The position numbers and the translations under genes were made by a program. Below, in pieces: positions 8,984 to 19,350 of a stretch of 64,000 bases of DNA. The first letter of the stretch is position 1. Each line of letters begins with the position of its first letter. The notes beneath the pieces were generated by a model. It saw nothing but the letters and a program-made list of their open reading frames with translations. It did not search any database and was not told the DNA's origin. Source of the DNA: Tranzscheliella williamsii (taxonomy: Eukaryota; Basidiomycota; Ustilaginomycetes; Ustilaginales; Ustilaginaceae); the NCBI GenBank assembly GCA_023212725.1, contig JALBYF010000080.1, forward strand, positions 1 through 64,000. The letters are read 5' to 3'.

Positions 8984-11900
8984 TCAGGGAATGCTGCTAG
9001 GACTGAGCCAAAGCAGATACATGGTCAAGTTTGAGCATGACTGGGCGACTTCGCCCAGCATCCGTCTAAGATCTCGGGGTAGGTCGTGCGTCTCAGCAAT
9101 GGTTCTGATAAGCGTGGATGTGTTGAGCACGGCTCGCACGAACGCGTGCGATTCCTCAAAGAGTTGAAGCACCGTTGCTTGGCTAGTGGAGTCGGTCGCA
9201 GCGCCTCTTTCGGATGCCGAGACCGCTAGGTCCGTTGTACCGAGCGGAACACCACTGCGCGCACCTGCTGCGGTGTCCGAAGTTGCGTGGTGGTGAGATG
9301 TTAAAGCGGACAGATCAGATCCGAACGTCGCGTGTCCAGCGAAGCCTTTGGCACGCTGTTGTTCTTCATCGTCCTTTGCACGAAGGTAGGTTGATCTCAG
9401 CTGCGAAGTAAGCTCGTCGGTGGCGAGAGCAACGTCTCGCAGATCGTGCAGCTTCTTCGAAGTGGCTGTATCTGGGTCCGCCTCTGTTCTACCGCCGTAT
9501 TCTTTGGCAACGTCCATCGGAACGCTCGACTTGTCGCCAGGGGTCGGCGTTGTGGCATGGGATCCATCTTCCGTATCAGTTCCAGTTGTCACGGTAGACT
9601 GAGGGCCAATACCAAGGGAGGAGAGGTGGTCGAAGAGCATTGACCAGACTCTTGCCGACAGGTTGGTGATCTGATCCACCATGTTGAACAGATGGTCATC
9701 GACGACGATCTTCCGGTCGGAGACCGCCATATGCAACCGATTGCCGGCGGCAGTTGTGGCAGTGGTGCTGTTGGAAAGCGAAGCAGCGTGTCGCTGCGCG
9801 GCTGATCTGGGCGCTGTGGAGGCAGTTGGAGTACCACCTATCTGACTTTTAGGCGTGGCAGTACCAATCAGACTGACAGCACCCCTCAGTTCGGCGGACG
9901 AACTGGCATCGGAACCAGATCGTTTCTGTCGTGAGGCAGTAAAAGGAGTGCTACCCGCTGGTGTGCCATACACGTCCCGACCCGATAGTGGGGTTCCGCT
10001 TGGAGTGCTCGATGCGGCGGTCGACGCGAATTCAGTGTTGGCGACAGTCCCATTGGAGTCCGAACGAGCGAACGAACTTGCCGTACTGGTACTTCCCCCT
10101 TGTGTCCGTGTTCTGGGGACACGGGCAGAAGTGCCATAGACAGATGTGGCTTGCAGATCTTCCAGATTGAACGGAGGAGCTTGCCCTGTGCTTGGCGCCA
10201 TGGCCGCCCCTTGAGCCAAGTCCTGCGCGCTGAAAGAACCGGCATGTCGCCTTCGACTGGGGCCTCTGACAATATAAGATCGCGCACCAGCACGTGGAGG
10301 CATCGATGCTTCGGCAATGCTGGGCAACGAAGGGGTCGTTGAGGTATTGCCACTGCCCCTGATGACGATGCTACCAGAACGAGCAAGTGGATGGACCTGG
10401 CTGGCCTCGGCTAGTGTTCCGGCTTCTCGGCCCAGTGCGGCATCGTCGTTGGCAGCATCATCGTGCTGCGTGAGATACGGTTGGACAGCTTCGACAAGAG
10501 GGGCCATCTCAGTCCAGCTATTGATCACCTCGGCCATGCTGCCACACAGCATTAGAAGCAAAGTGCGGGCATATCTGACGTCGGTGCTGTTTTGAAGAGC
10601 TCGCAGCTGGAGCTGGAGCACACTGACAAGCTTGCGGAACGTAATGACCGAGTCCTTGCAAGTAGTCAAGACACCCTTGATCACGCAGGGCTCGGGGGTA
10701 CCTCTTCTCGATAATGAATCAAAGCGATCCAGCGAGTTGATAAGGTTCGTGACAGACCCGTTCGAAATGTCGAGCACGCGATGGAATGGGCCCGAAATGC
10801 GTTCGTCCATGACAGGAGTCATGAATTGTCCGATGGCAGCATGTATCTGCGACAGAGCAAAGAGGACTCCTCGAGTCCCATCAACAAATTTGAGAACCGG
10901 AGCTGGAACTGCTTTCGAAATGGTTGATGGAGGAAGGGTGGAGAGGCGACGAAAATAGCTGTTCCTCTCCTGATCGGCCGGATTGCGTGAAGCTGCTGTC
11001 ATCGTTGGTGATGCAGAACGCGACGGCCAACTTCCGTCAACTCGATCCGATGGCATCCTGCCATGACTGTTATCGAAGCGGGGTGGAGTGTTACTGTAAT
11101 TGGCGCGTGCGGCCAACGCCGCTGCGGCCGCTTCTGCTGCGGCCTGGGTTGCACCGACTGTCGGCAGACTGAGCTTGCGGAGACCTCCTCCACTGCCGAC
11201 AGAAGAACTGGATGTAGAACCAGTCATCGAAATGGAACTCTGGTTACTAGTGGGATGGCTAGATGCGCCGCTCCAGGGGCCCGATCGTATCTGTTGCATG
11301 GGATGACCGCCGAGAACGGCATGCGGAGGTCGACGAGTGGACGCTGTAGGCTTGCGTGCCAAAATCTGAGAGACCAGACGTGGCGAGGTAGCAACAGTAT
11401 CGGCCGCCTCTGTCGTTGTAGCTGTAGTTCCAACCGCCTTTGGTAAAGCTAGAGGAGGAGCCAGCGGCAACTCATTCAACAATGCATTCCTTCGCTCCTG
11501 AAGAATGTCATCATGGCTTTTGCGCATGTCGGGTAATGACTTCTTTCCTTTGAGGGATCTGCGGACATGGCTCTGCTGTGGAGTTGTCGCATCTTGAAGA
11601 AGTGAGTGAGAATTGTTGCGTACATGATGCTTGCTATCGAGCTCGCTTGAGTCTGGCTTGATCTGGGCTGTGATGCCCGTTGCGTCAGCAGTGTGCATGG
11701 TAGACGTGACGGTTGGAGACGCTGATAGGGCGTCGTTTTCGGGGGCGAAACCAGAGCTCACGAAACCAGAGCTCAAAACCATATTAGGGTGACCATGCAA
11801 GAAGGAAAGGCCTGGGTTGGCAGTCGGGCTAGGTTGATGCTCCCCTGACGGTGGTAAGACAGGCACCAGGGGTGGAAGCAATACGGCTGGTCTACGTTCG

Positions 11901-13255
11901 CGAGAAGGGCTTTGCATCAACCCAAAGCGCTCGTCGAATGTGCGAGGACTGACATCGTCTGGCAGGGTTTGCGGCTTGCTTGTCTGGTGCGATTGAACAG
12001 AAGATTCGCCCTCCATGGTTGTTGAGTGTGAAAGCGACGTCATGCTGGCCGACTCGGCAAGTTCTTTTCCAGCTCCCGGGGGTGCATGGACTTCTAGGGA
12101 AATGAGCTTTTGGTCCGCGGCAGATTGAGACAGCAAGTCAGATGGTGGCGCAACAACAGTTGTGGGCTCTCCTTCGACGTTGGAAAGGGCATTGTCAGGG
12201 TCATTGATCCAGGATCGCAGCTTGGCGATCCAGACGAGCATTTGGCGGTCTTCAAAGCGTTTCGCATTGTCACGCTCTGCAGCGGCAGAGTCCTGGCCAG
12301 AAGAACCAGGTCGTTTGGGTAATGTGACATTAGGCATCTTTGAGATATGAGGTGGCGGCCACTCAAGCGGATTGTTGTCAAGTTTGAGGATGCGAAGTTG
12401 TTTCATCTTCCCCACCCATGCTGGTAGTTGAGCGAGACGGTTGGCGTTCATGGACAGAACACGTAGAGAGATGAGCCTGCCCGGCTCTTGCGGCAACTTG
12501 CGAATCTTGTTGCGGCTCAGGTCAAGGATCTCGAGGTTGGGCATTTGGCACACACAAGTCGGGAAGTGGGCGATGTTATTGGCTCTGACATTGAGGTAAC
12601 GTAGACTGCTCAGGTCGGCAAAGTTGTTGGGCAATCTGGTGATGAGGTTATATCCGAGGGCGAGGCGGACGACATCGTCTTTGATGATTTCAACAAGCTT
12701 TGGCGGTATAGTTTCAATCTTTTGATGGCAGAGGTCGAGTGTATCGAAAGTATTGATGGCGTCCGCCTGATCTTTGGCCTCTGCGGAGTGCTGGTGCGAT
12801 GTGGAATCCGAGGATCTGCCGCGTATTAAGAAAGCACTGCTGAGATTGCGCTCGGTCGGGCCCTGACCGGCTTCGATTCCGGCTCGTAAACGCTTTTCTA
12901 CAACAAGGGCAAGCAGTTCGGGTTCGCTTATGGGACGACCGGCTGGGCCACCCGCGGTGGAGGGGTGGGGTATTGACTGGACAGTGAGTAGCGATGAGCT
13001 CGAAGGCATGCTGGTGACGTCTACTGGTTGGACATATGGGTCATGTGCCCAATAAGCTTCGTTGAAGGTAGCACTAGCAAGCTGATTGGCTGGGAGAGAC
13101 CGGGAGGGTGATATAGTATTCCAGGCTTGAGCATGCTGAGAAGTGGGCGCCATATTGAACGGCCTCAATTGGCGAGCACCTATTCCTGCCATGCCAGCTC
13201 CTGCAGGCGCATTTCCGTCGACGTGAAGAGCACTGGAGGCGACCCCTGCCTGCAT
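8984..13255 (-). CDS. SOG2: leucine-rich-repeat RAM-pathway protein SOG2
   Basis: Single exon, about 1423 residues from the ATG at 13255; the open frame upstream begins only at a GTG. Residues ~166-310 carry five or six leucine-rich repeats (LDLCHQKIETIPP, LNVRANNIAHFP, LDLSRNKIRKLP, LSMNANRLAQLP, LKLDNNPLEWPPP). After a long Ser/Thr/Pro-rich linker, a helical region from about 795 (ALSQIHAAIGQFMTPVMDE, then FHRVLDISNGSVTNLINSLDRF) matches the SOG2 domain. It ends in another helical block, LIRTIAETHDLPRDLRRMLG. In yeast Sog2 partners with the kinases Kic1 and Cbk1 in the RAM network controlling polarity, cell separation and morphogenesis. In dimorphic smuts a polarity role is expected but not shown by the sequence. 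Confidence 0.85.
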   Translation of the reverse strand: MQAGVASSALHVDGNAPAGAGMAGIGARQLRPFNMAPTSQHAQAWNTISPSRSLPANQLASATFNEAYWAHDPYVQPVDVTSMPSSSSLLTVQSIPHPSTAGGPAGRPISEPELLALVVEKRLRAGIEAGQGPTERNLSSAFLIRGRSSDSTSHQHSAEAKDQADAINTFDTLDLCHQKIETIPPKLVEIIKDDVVRLALGYNLITRLPNNFADLSSLRYLNVRANNIAHFPTCVCQMPNLEILDLSRNKIRKLPQEPGRLISLRVLSMNANRLAQLPAWVGKMKQLRILKLDNNPLEWPPPHISKMPNVTLPKRPGSSGQDSAAAERDNAKRFEDRQMLVWIAKLRSWINDPDNALSNVEGEPTTVVAPPSDLLSQSAADQKLISLEVHAPPGAGKELAESASMTSLSHSTTMEGESSVQSHQTSKPQTLPDDVSPRTFDERFGLMQSPSRERRPAVLLPPLVPVLPPSGEHQPSPTANPGLSFLHGHPNMVLSSGFVSSGFAPENDALSASPTVTSTMHTADATGITAQIKPDSSELDSKHHVRNNSHSLLQDATTPQQSHVRRSLKGKKSLPDMRKSHDDILQERRNALLNELPLAPPLALPKAVGTTATTTEAADTVATSPRLVSQILARKPTASTRRPPHAVLGGHPMQQIRSGPWSGASSHPTSNQSSISMTGSTSSSSVGSGGGLRKLSLPTVGATQAAAEAAAAALAARANYSNTPPRFDNSHGRMPSDRVDGSWPSRSASPTMTAASRNPADQERNSYFRRLSTLPPSTISKAVPAPVLKFVDGTRGVLFALSQIHAAIGQFMTPVMDERISGPFHRVLDISNGSVTNLINSLDRFDSLSRRGTPEPCVIKGVLTTCKDSVITFRKLVSVLQLQLRALQNSTDVRYARTLLLMLCGSMAEVINSWTEMAPLVEAVQPYLTQHDDAANDDAALGREAGTLAEASQVHPLARSGSIVIRGSGNTSTTPSLPSIAEASMPPRAGARSYIVRGPSRRRHAGSFSAQDLAQGAAMAPSTGQAPPFNLEDLQATSVYGTSARVPRTRTQGGSTSTASSFARSDSNGTVANTEFASTAASSTPSGTPLSGRDVYGTPAGSTPFTASRQKRSGSDASSSAELRGAVSLIGTATPKSQIGGTPTASTAPRSAAQRHAASLSNSTTATTAAGNRLHMAVSDRKIVVDDHLFNMVDQITNLSARVWSMLFDHLSSLGIGPQSTVTTGTDTEDGSHATTPTPGDKSSVPMDVAKEYGGRTEADPDTATSKKLHDLRDVALATDELTSQLRSTYLRAKDDEEQQRAKGFAGHATFGSDLSALTSHHHATSDTAAGARSGVPLGTTDLAVSASERGAATDSTSQATVLQLFEESHAFVRAVLNTSTLIRTIAETHDLPRDLRRMLGEVAQSCSNLTMYLLWLSPSSIP

Positions 13256-13991
13256 TGCTACGAATTCCGGTGCGAGACAGTGGACGAGCAACCTCACTGT
13301 TGACTCAGAAAGAAGCCATGGCTGGCCTAGCGGTGCATAACGATATTAAACATGCACTTGATCAGGAAGGACCAGCCGTACACTGCACAAAAACAGAAAC
13401 GTTGTAGAGTTGCAGGTTGATGTTCACGAGACCAATAGAAGCCCGTTAGATGGTGAGGATGATGATGATGTTGATGATGAGGATGATGATGATGATGATG
13501 TCTCTCATATCGGATTATTAGCTTCATACTTTAGCTTCATGAACATGCACAAGTTGAGCTTGTTGTTCTTATTTCAGCGTTAATCTATGTGTCAGTATCC
13601 ACATTCACTAAGAATCCAAGCACCTTTGGAATCGCGATTCCACCCACACCGCTCCTGCTTAAAGGTTAGTTATTCACTGGTAGTCAAAATTGTATAGTGG
13701 ATGCTGTTGATCGTGACTTAGCTAGTGGCTGAGCCCGTTCGACTTGAACTGAATAGTATTCTGGGTACGTGTTGTTGAATATATCAGCTCACCTAGCATT
13801 CAACTAGAATGGGATTGTGGTTGATCTTTTCCCCACAACGGTGAAAGCGGCTAAGGTGAAGGCCGTCTTCAGCTCAGCGATCTTGGTTCTCACCATGGCA
13901 GGCGAGAGCTGCTCGCCATCGTGCAAGCCAGAATCTACACCTCTATCGTCACTGACCGCGTTGTAGACTAGCGGGGCGTCCAGGCGCCGTA
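13256..13991. other. divergent intergenic region SOG2/G-patch gene
   Basis: This 736-bp spacer separates two divergent genes and contains a GAT-type microsatellite at 13454-13500. It is visibly more AT-rich than the flanking genes. No additional exon for the G-patch gene is evident, although a non-coding first exon could lie here. Confidence 0.5.
13454..13500. repeat. GAT/ATG microsatellite
   Basis: An imperfect run of GAT triplets interrupted by TGGT, TTGAT and GAGGAT, non-coding, in the divergent promoter region. Confidence 0.9.
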
Positions 13992-15392
13992 ATGGCGAAT
14001 CCGCCACCAACCGGGCGTCACTTGGCAATATCGAATCGCCATGACCTTGGCGCTTGCACGAGCGATGTCGATCGAGACCGCGCTTACCACCCGTCAGAGG
14101 CGGGCAGCGCCGTCTTGACAGCTAGAGAACGTGAAGCTGGCCGGGAAGGCAGAGCGTCTGGCGGAACGGAGAGAGACGCGTACTTGGATAGGGATGATCC
14201 GCGGTCACCATCGCTACATGACAGACGCAGGTCCCGCTCTCCAGATCGCCATCCATCTCTCCATCGTGAGCACTCGAGCCGCCCCTTCGAAGGTTACGGT
14301 TACGATAGGGATATACAGCATCGCCTTTTGAGGGATCGCTTCAGACACGAGCCAAGGTTTCCGCCCGGCTCCACTTACCGCGAAGCTCCTGCCCTGCGAA
14401 AAACGACCGATTTACCTTCGAGGCCAATTCCAAAGCCGCATACAGAGACTGTCAAACCAGCAACACCACAAGCCAAGAGACAGGGCCAAGCGCCGGTGGC
14501 TAGGGGCGCAACCACAGCAGCGACGAAGAAGATGGCTTTTGACATCTCAAAATGGAATCAGAAGCAAGAAGAACTACACCGTCTCGATCAGTCAGAAGAA
14601 GGGGAGGCCAACGGACTATCGTCGTTGGGCTCGGAGGCGCAAGTCGCACTAAATGATCGTCCTGGGCAAACAAGGCAGGGAAGCCTCCAGTGCCGTGGCG
14701 CTGCCGACATCACGGACTCGGAGCTTTTGAATTTCGATTACAAGGATCAAGGACAGAATGCCTGTCTTTTGTGTCAGCGCAAGTTCAAAAGCATTGATAC
14801 TCTATTCAAGCACGAGACGGCGTCGCAGCTTCATAAGCACAACCTGGCGAACCTCGATACCTGTCGACAGGGAGTGGAGCGCAAGTTGTCGCAGTCGCTC
14901 GAACTAGAGGCGAAGCCACCTGATCAAGTTGCGCCTACGGCAGCCGTCACAGAAACGCTTTCGGCAGCGGATCTGCCCAGCACGGGCTACCGGGATCGAG
15001 CGTCGGAGCGTAGAGCTGTATTTGGCGCAGAGCTGCCACCAGCCAACAGGCTCAGAACGACGGGAATGACCAAGACCTTCCATGGGCCCAAAACGCTGCC
15101 ATCGGAAACTGCAACGACCGCGCCACCCAAATCCGCACCGGAAAGGCCAATTGACAGCAGCAACATCGGAAGCAAGCTCCTCTCTATGATGGGCTGGACG
15201 CACGGCACAGGCCTCGGAGCAGCCGGGCAAGGTCGCGTCGATATAATCGAGACTAAGGTCTACAAGGCTGGCGCAGGCCTAGGCAGCGCCCAGCCCGAGT
15301 CTTCAGCCATCGCCAGCTCCAGCTCCCCCGAACCCCGGCCAAACAGGTCGATTGCCTTTAGGGGGTATCTCGATTCTGCGAGGCAGCGATAG
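13992..15392 (+). CDS. RBM5/RBM10-like C2H2 and G-patch protein
   Basis: 466 residues from the ATG at 13992. The N-terminal ~150 residues are Arg/Ser/Asp-rich, like splicing regulators. Next come MAFDISKWNQKQEEL, a C2H2 finger (CLLCQRKFKSIDTLFKHETA, second His eight residues after the first in LHKHNL), a linker containing YRDRASERRAVFG, and a G-patch at ~395-440 (IGSKLLSMMGWTHGTGLG, then GAGLG). The end, FRGYLDSARQR, resembles the RBM5 terminus. G-patch proteins activate DEAH helicases; RBM5/10 act in early spliceosome assembly. The RRM and OCRE domains of animal RBM5 are absent, so this is a minimal architecture or 5' exons are missed. Function in splicing is inferred from the finger/G-patch pairing. 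Convergent with the next gene. Confidence 0.8.
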   Translation: MANPPPTGRHLAISNRHDLGACTSDVDRDRAYHPSEAGSAVLTAREREAGREGRASGGTERDAYLDRDDPRSPSLHDRRRSRSPDRHPSLHREHSSRPFEGYGYDRDIQHRLLRDRFRHEPRFPPGSTYREAPALRKTTDLPSRPIPKPHTETVKPATPQAKRQGQAPVARGATTAATKKMAFDISKWNQKQEELHRLDQSEEGEANGLSSLGSEAQVALNDRPGQTRQGSLQCRGAADITDSELLNFDYKDQGQNACLLCQRKFKSIDTLFKHETASQLHKHNLANLDTCRQGVERKLSQSLELEAKPPDQVAPTAAVTETLSAADLPSTGYRDRASERRAVFGAELPPANRLRTTGMTKTFHGPKTLPSETATTAPPKSAPERPIDSSNIGSKLLSMMGWTHGTGLGAAGQGRVDIIETKVYKAGAGLGSAQPESSAIASSSSPEPRPNRSIAFRGYLDSARQR

Positions 15393-15573
15393 TGGCTCTC
15401 GTTCTACCTTCTCGCACAACGAGCGACACTGTATTTGCATCAGGGAGAGGTGCACCAGCCTAAACACACACGTGAAGGTGCAGATTTTCGCTCCACTATG
15501 GTCCACAACAACTGTACAGTATATTACACACCAAAACATCTGACACTCTCCTTTCTATGCAACGGAAACGCTA

Positions 15574-17179
15574 CTACTGCGGGCCATCCTGCGCGGTTTC
15601 GAGCTTCGCCGTAGGAGGTGTAGATGCCTGCTCCGATTCATGCTCTTGTTCTTGCTGCTGCTGCTGCTGCTGCTGCTCCCTCTCCAGCTCTTCTTGAACA
15701 AGGCGCTCCACGTCCTCGGTCCACTCCTCTTCAGGTGGGCCGTCGAAGTCAAGGCGTTGCTCTTTGCGCCTCCACTCGTTCAGGTCGCGGTCGTGCCCTC
15801 GGCGCAGCGCCAGAATCTTGTCATACCACAACCGCCCTTTCTTGCCCCACTCCCCGGAGGTCGAGGGGCGAAACTCGGCGTAAAACTCATAGCCGCGTGA
15901 GTTGAGGTATTCGGCACCATACTGTGGCTGTGCACGGGAAAGCGCTGTGTTTAGTGGTTGCTTCCCGTTTGTCGCTTCCGGATCTTCGTCCCGTTGTTCC
16001 GCCTTCGCAGGAGTGTCGGCACCATTCCCAGCCTCCGCGTCGGTCGGCGAGTTGATCGGCTCCATGTAGCTATCTGCGAGGAGTGTAAGAGCACCCAATA
16101 CGCTCGACAGCGTCTGCGCCATGGATCGTCGCATGTAGTTGAATGCTTTGTCAGGCTCAACAACTTCGCCGCCACTGATGCCTCGGTACGAGCCGTCTTG
16201 CATCTGCATGACGGGGATCCTAACTCCCATCAGCTCGAAATGTGGCTGATTCGGCCCAACCACGTTGACCGCTTTGTCGCGTTCCGAGGCTGGTATGATG
16301 CCCAGGCTGATCCCGCGCATCGTGCTGGTATGGCTGACATAGCAATGGGCTGGTAGAAAAAAGGGGCAGCTTACGCATCAGTCAACCGTAGCACTTCGCC
16401 AGCAACAAAAATGCCAACCATAGCAACTTACCAAGGCTCAGTGCTTCGGCTCGGTTGAAAGCGAGTCGTTCCAGCAGTACAGTGGCCCAGGCCGTCATGA
16501 CAGGCGCTCGGTTGACAACAGCATATCTGCCTTGCAACGCTGCAACCTCTAACACCTCATTGAACGTATACTCCATCTCGACTTTGTCGCGCCTTATCGT
16601 CTTTTTCTCGCTAGGCGCGGTGACGTTACCATACTCACGACTGAGTGTTTCATCGTCGTCTGCCATGCGTCTTCTTTTGCGATAGTGGCCGAAATCCGGC
16701 GCCAAGCCTTGCGGGCTCTTCAGATCGCCTGCGCTCGGGATAATGCCGGCTGCTTTCTTGCCCTTGAACGCCAGCACGGTCCTTTTCCGAAGCTCCTCGC
16801 TCTCTATACCGATATCTTGGAGCATAATCAAGCTGACGTGCGCCAAAGCGTCCGGGGTGGTGGCTCTGGCGTTGATCAGCTTGCCTGCCACAGCCATGGC
16901 ATCCCGCATCGTCAGGCCGCCTTTAGAGGAGAGTGTCTTCAACAGATCCGGCAAAGGCATTGCCACCGCTCCTCCCGGGGTAGGCCCAGCCGTGGCGACA
17001 ATCGTCGTTCGAGCAGTCTTCGTGGGGGATGGGCTCGCAGACGGAGCTCGATGCAGAGAGCCCCCTGGTGAGGATGCCGCCTGTGCTCGTGCCTTGGAGA
17101 GCAACGCAGACGCTCGCGCTGCATGGCTCGCAGCTGCGCCTTTGCTTGGCGAGCCTCCAGCCTTCTGTTTGGGCGGCAT
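15574..17179 (-). CDS. conserved protein with bacterial-like C-terminal domain (two exons)
   Basis: Exon 1 is 16432-17179 and exon 2 is 15574-16349, joined across an 82-nt intron with a GTAAGT donor and CTACCAG acceptor. The splice joins RAEALSLA to HCYVSHTSTMRGISLGI, which restores the block length I expect. The N-terminus (MPPKQKAGG) is basic and Ala/Ser-rich, followed by a small helical domain (LPDLLKTLSSKGGLTMRDAM). The C-terminal half contains RAPVMTAWATVLLERLAF, RGISLGII, then GVRIPVMQMQDG, FNYMRRSMAQTL and GYEFYAEFRPSTSGEWGKKG. This series of blocks resembles an uncharacterised actinobacterial-type protein family (PVMTAWAAVVAERLG ... SLGI ... LYEAFRP ... GWG). A poly-Gln tract sits near the C-terminus. 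Function is unknown; I do not assign one. Confidence 0.75.
15653..15677 (-). repeat. CAG repeat encoding poly-Gln
   Basis: A CTG run on the plus strand encodes eight or nine Gln in the C-terminal tail of the preceding gene, flanked by Glu/Gln-rich sequence. Confidence 0.9.
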
Positions 17180-17532
17180 GGCAAGGCAATCCAGGCTTCG
17201 TCGTGGAGGCTTGTAAGCCAGCTGTTGTTGTGTGTAGTGCAGAGGCAATAGGTGGCGGACTCAGCCGCTCATCGTCATCAGATCCGCCTATGGCAGGCCA
17301 AAAGTGGAGGGCGACAGGACTATCCGCCCGATTCACGGCGAAATCGGGGAGGGTTGTTGTGGGGTAGTTCCTTTAGGCGTAAAAGGAAGCGTGTCAAGAA
17401 GCCCAACACTTGCCCTTCGCCGGCTTCCGTAGTTTGGACCTGAGTTCCCGCTGCTTTCCTTCTTTCTTACCCCTCCTATCTGTTGTATACTCGCATGAAA
17501 GGTAGATCCCCCGGCGGTTCACTATCTTCACC
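17180..17532. other. divergent promoter region upstream of ALG2
   Basis: About 350 bp between divergent genes. The 120 bases before ALG2 are pyrimidine-rich (CTTCTTTCTTACCCC), typical for fungal promoters. No other feature seen. Confidence 0.5.
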
Positions 17533-19350
17533 ATGCCACTCGACAGGCAAGCAGCTAAAATGGCTCACTCCGTGCACTCGCCGCAGAGGAAGCTGCGGAT
17601 CGGCTTCGTCCACCCCGACCTGGGCATCGGAGGAGCGGAGAAGCTCGTCGTAGATGCCGCTATTTCCTTGCAGAACCTGGGACATGAAGTCGTCATTTTC
17701 ACGTCGCATCACGATCCGCAGCACTGCTTTGAAGCCACTCGAGACGGCACCTTGAAGGTGCAGGTGATGAAGACAGTTATCCCACGGTCCTTCTTGGGCT
17801 CCCTACACTTGCCCTGCGCGATCCTGCAACAGCTGAGCCTGGTATTCCAGCTGATCATCGCCCTCACCGTTTTCAAGTACCCTGGTACCATGCCACGCTT
17901 TCTCTCTAGCCGACTGACGAGCTCGCCGCCAATCCCAGGCTTCGATCTTTTCTTCGTTGACCAACTGCCAGTTTGCGTCCCTATGCTCAAGATCATCCTG
18001 GCGACGCGCATCGTCTACTACTGCCACTTCCCAGACAAGGAGATCGGCAATACCATCGCGATGCAAAAGGCGTTGGCTAGAGGCGACTCCGGCCCGTCCG
18101 TATTCAGAAAGCTGTATCGTATACCTCTGGACCTACTCGAGGAGGGCACCACCGGCTATGCCGACAAGATCCTGGTCAACTCCGAATTCACCTCAGCTCA
18201 ATTCGTCAGGTCCTTCTTTCGATTGAGAAGAGAGCCTAGAGTCGTCTATCCTGGGGTTAATTACGAAGACTTTGAGGGTAACAAGGTGGCAATGCGGGTA
18301 GAGAAGCTGCGGCTAGCGTCTCAAGACATCGGCGATCCTATACAGGGGAGCATCGCCGGCTTCTGCAAAGACGAGTCGCGCACAACGCTGGTGTCCATCA
18401 ACAGATTCGAGGCAAAAAAGAACGTCGCTCTGGCACTGGAAGCTTTCGCCGCCGCTCAGAAAGAATACGCTGTTCGAGGCCACGACGGACCCGCCAGAAG
18501 AATGAGACTGGTTCTCGTAGGGGGCTATGACCAGCGGGTTAAGGACAACATCGAGACGTTGAAAGAACTACAGACACAAGCGGCTGATCTTGGACTCAAG
18601 TCGACCACACTCAGCTACCATCGACAATCATACGAGCCTCCTGTCTCGGCACCGCGGCCCGAGGAGCTGGCGAGCACGTCGGTCGTGTTTTTGCTTTCGC
18701 TACCGGGGCCTCTCATTCATACGCTTTTGTTGAACCCAAGTACGAAGGCGCTCTTATACACACCGACAGAGGAGCATTTCGGCATTGTGCCGCTCGAGGC
18801 GATGGCTTGCGGTGTGCCTGTGCTGGCCACCAACACCGGTGGACCAGTCGAAACCATCGTGGACCTCGCGCTTGACGAGGATGGGGTACCCACGGAGCTC
18901 GACGAGGGCACCGGACTGCTGCGGCACCCGTCCGCGCCAATCTGGGCAGTGTCCATCCTTGCGCTCCTGTATCTTTCCGAGGACGACCGGGTGCAAATTG
19001 CAAGAACCTCGCGACGGAGGATTCGTGACAAGTTCAGCACCGAGACCATGTCGCTTGCACTGGAGAAGGCCTGCTACGATGCTTATGAGCTCGGGCCCGT
19101 TCGTGGCGACGAGGGACTGTACCAGTGGAGCTCGAGCATCGCCATGTTCATAGTCATGTGGACATTGTTCTGGGTCAACGTCTACTACAGTCACGACAAG
19201 TGGATCGCGCACCAGGCTGGTAAGCTCGCGAGAGAGAGGCAGAAATGGTCGGCAGAGTGGCCCTCTATGGCTGGCACCGCTGGCAACACCATCGCCGGTA
19301 CCACTACGGCGGACACAGCATCCGGCGCCGCAGCTCCTAGTCCAATCTAG
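17533..19350 (+). CDS. ALG2: alpha-1,3/1,6-mannosyltransferase ALG2
   Basis: Single exon, 605 residues. ALG2 adds the second and third mannose to the dolichol-linked N-glycan precursor on the cytosolic face of the ER, using GDP-mannose. The GT-B fold of family GT4 is visible: the N-terminal glycine motif FVHPDLGIGGAEKLVVDAA, then YYCHFPDKEI, NSEFTSAQF and VVYPGV. In the donor half are VSINRFEAKKN and the EX7E motif in EEHFGIVPLE near residue 413, followed by ATNTGGPVETI. A hydrophobic segment near 535-555 (AMFIVMWTLFWVNVYY) is a likely membrane anchor. A second in-frame ATG, giving MAHSVHSPQRK, lies ten codons in; both starts are plausible. Confidence 0.95.
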   Translation: MPLDRQAAKMAHSVHSPQRKLRIGFVHPDLGIGGAEKLVVDAAISLQNLGHEVVIFTSHHDPQHCFEATRDGTLKVQVMKTVIPRSFLGSLHLPCAILQQLSLVFQLIIALTVFKYPGTMPRFLSSRLTSSPPIPGFDLFFVDQLPVCVPMLKIILATRIVYYCHFPDKEIGNTIAMQKALARGDSGPSVFRKLYRIPLDLLEEGTTGYADKILVNSEFTSAQFVRSFFRLRREPRVVYPGVNYEDFEGNKVAMRVEKLRLASQDIGDPIQGSIAGFCKDESRTTLVSINRFEAKKNVALALEAFAAAQKEYAVRGHDGPARRMRLVLVGGYDQRVKDNIETLKELQTQAADLGLKSTTLSYHRQSYEPPVSAPRPEELASTSVVFLLSLPGPLIHTLLLNPSTKALLYTPTEEHFGIVPLEAMACGVPVLATNTGGPVETIVDLALDEDGVPTELDEGTGLLRHPSAPIWAVSILALLYLSEDDRVQIARTSRRRIRDKFSTETMSLALEKACYDAYELGPVRGDEGLYQWSSSIAMFIVMWTLFWVNVYYSHDKWIAHQAGKLARERQKWSAEWPSMAGTAGNTIAGTTTADTASGAAAPSPI

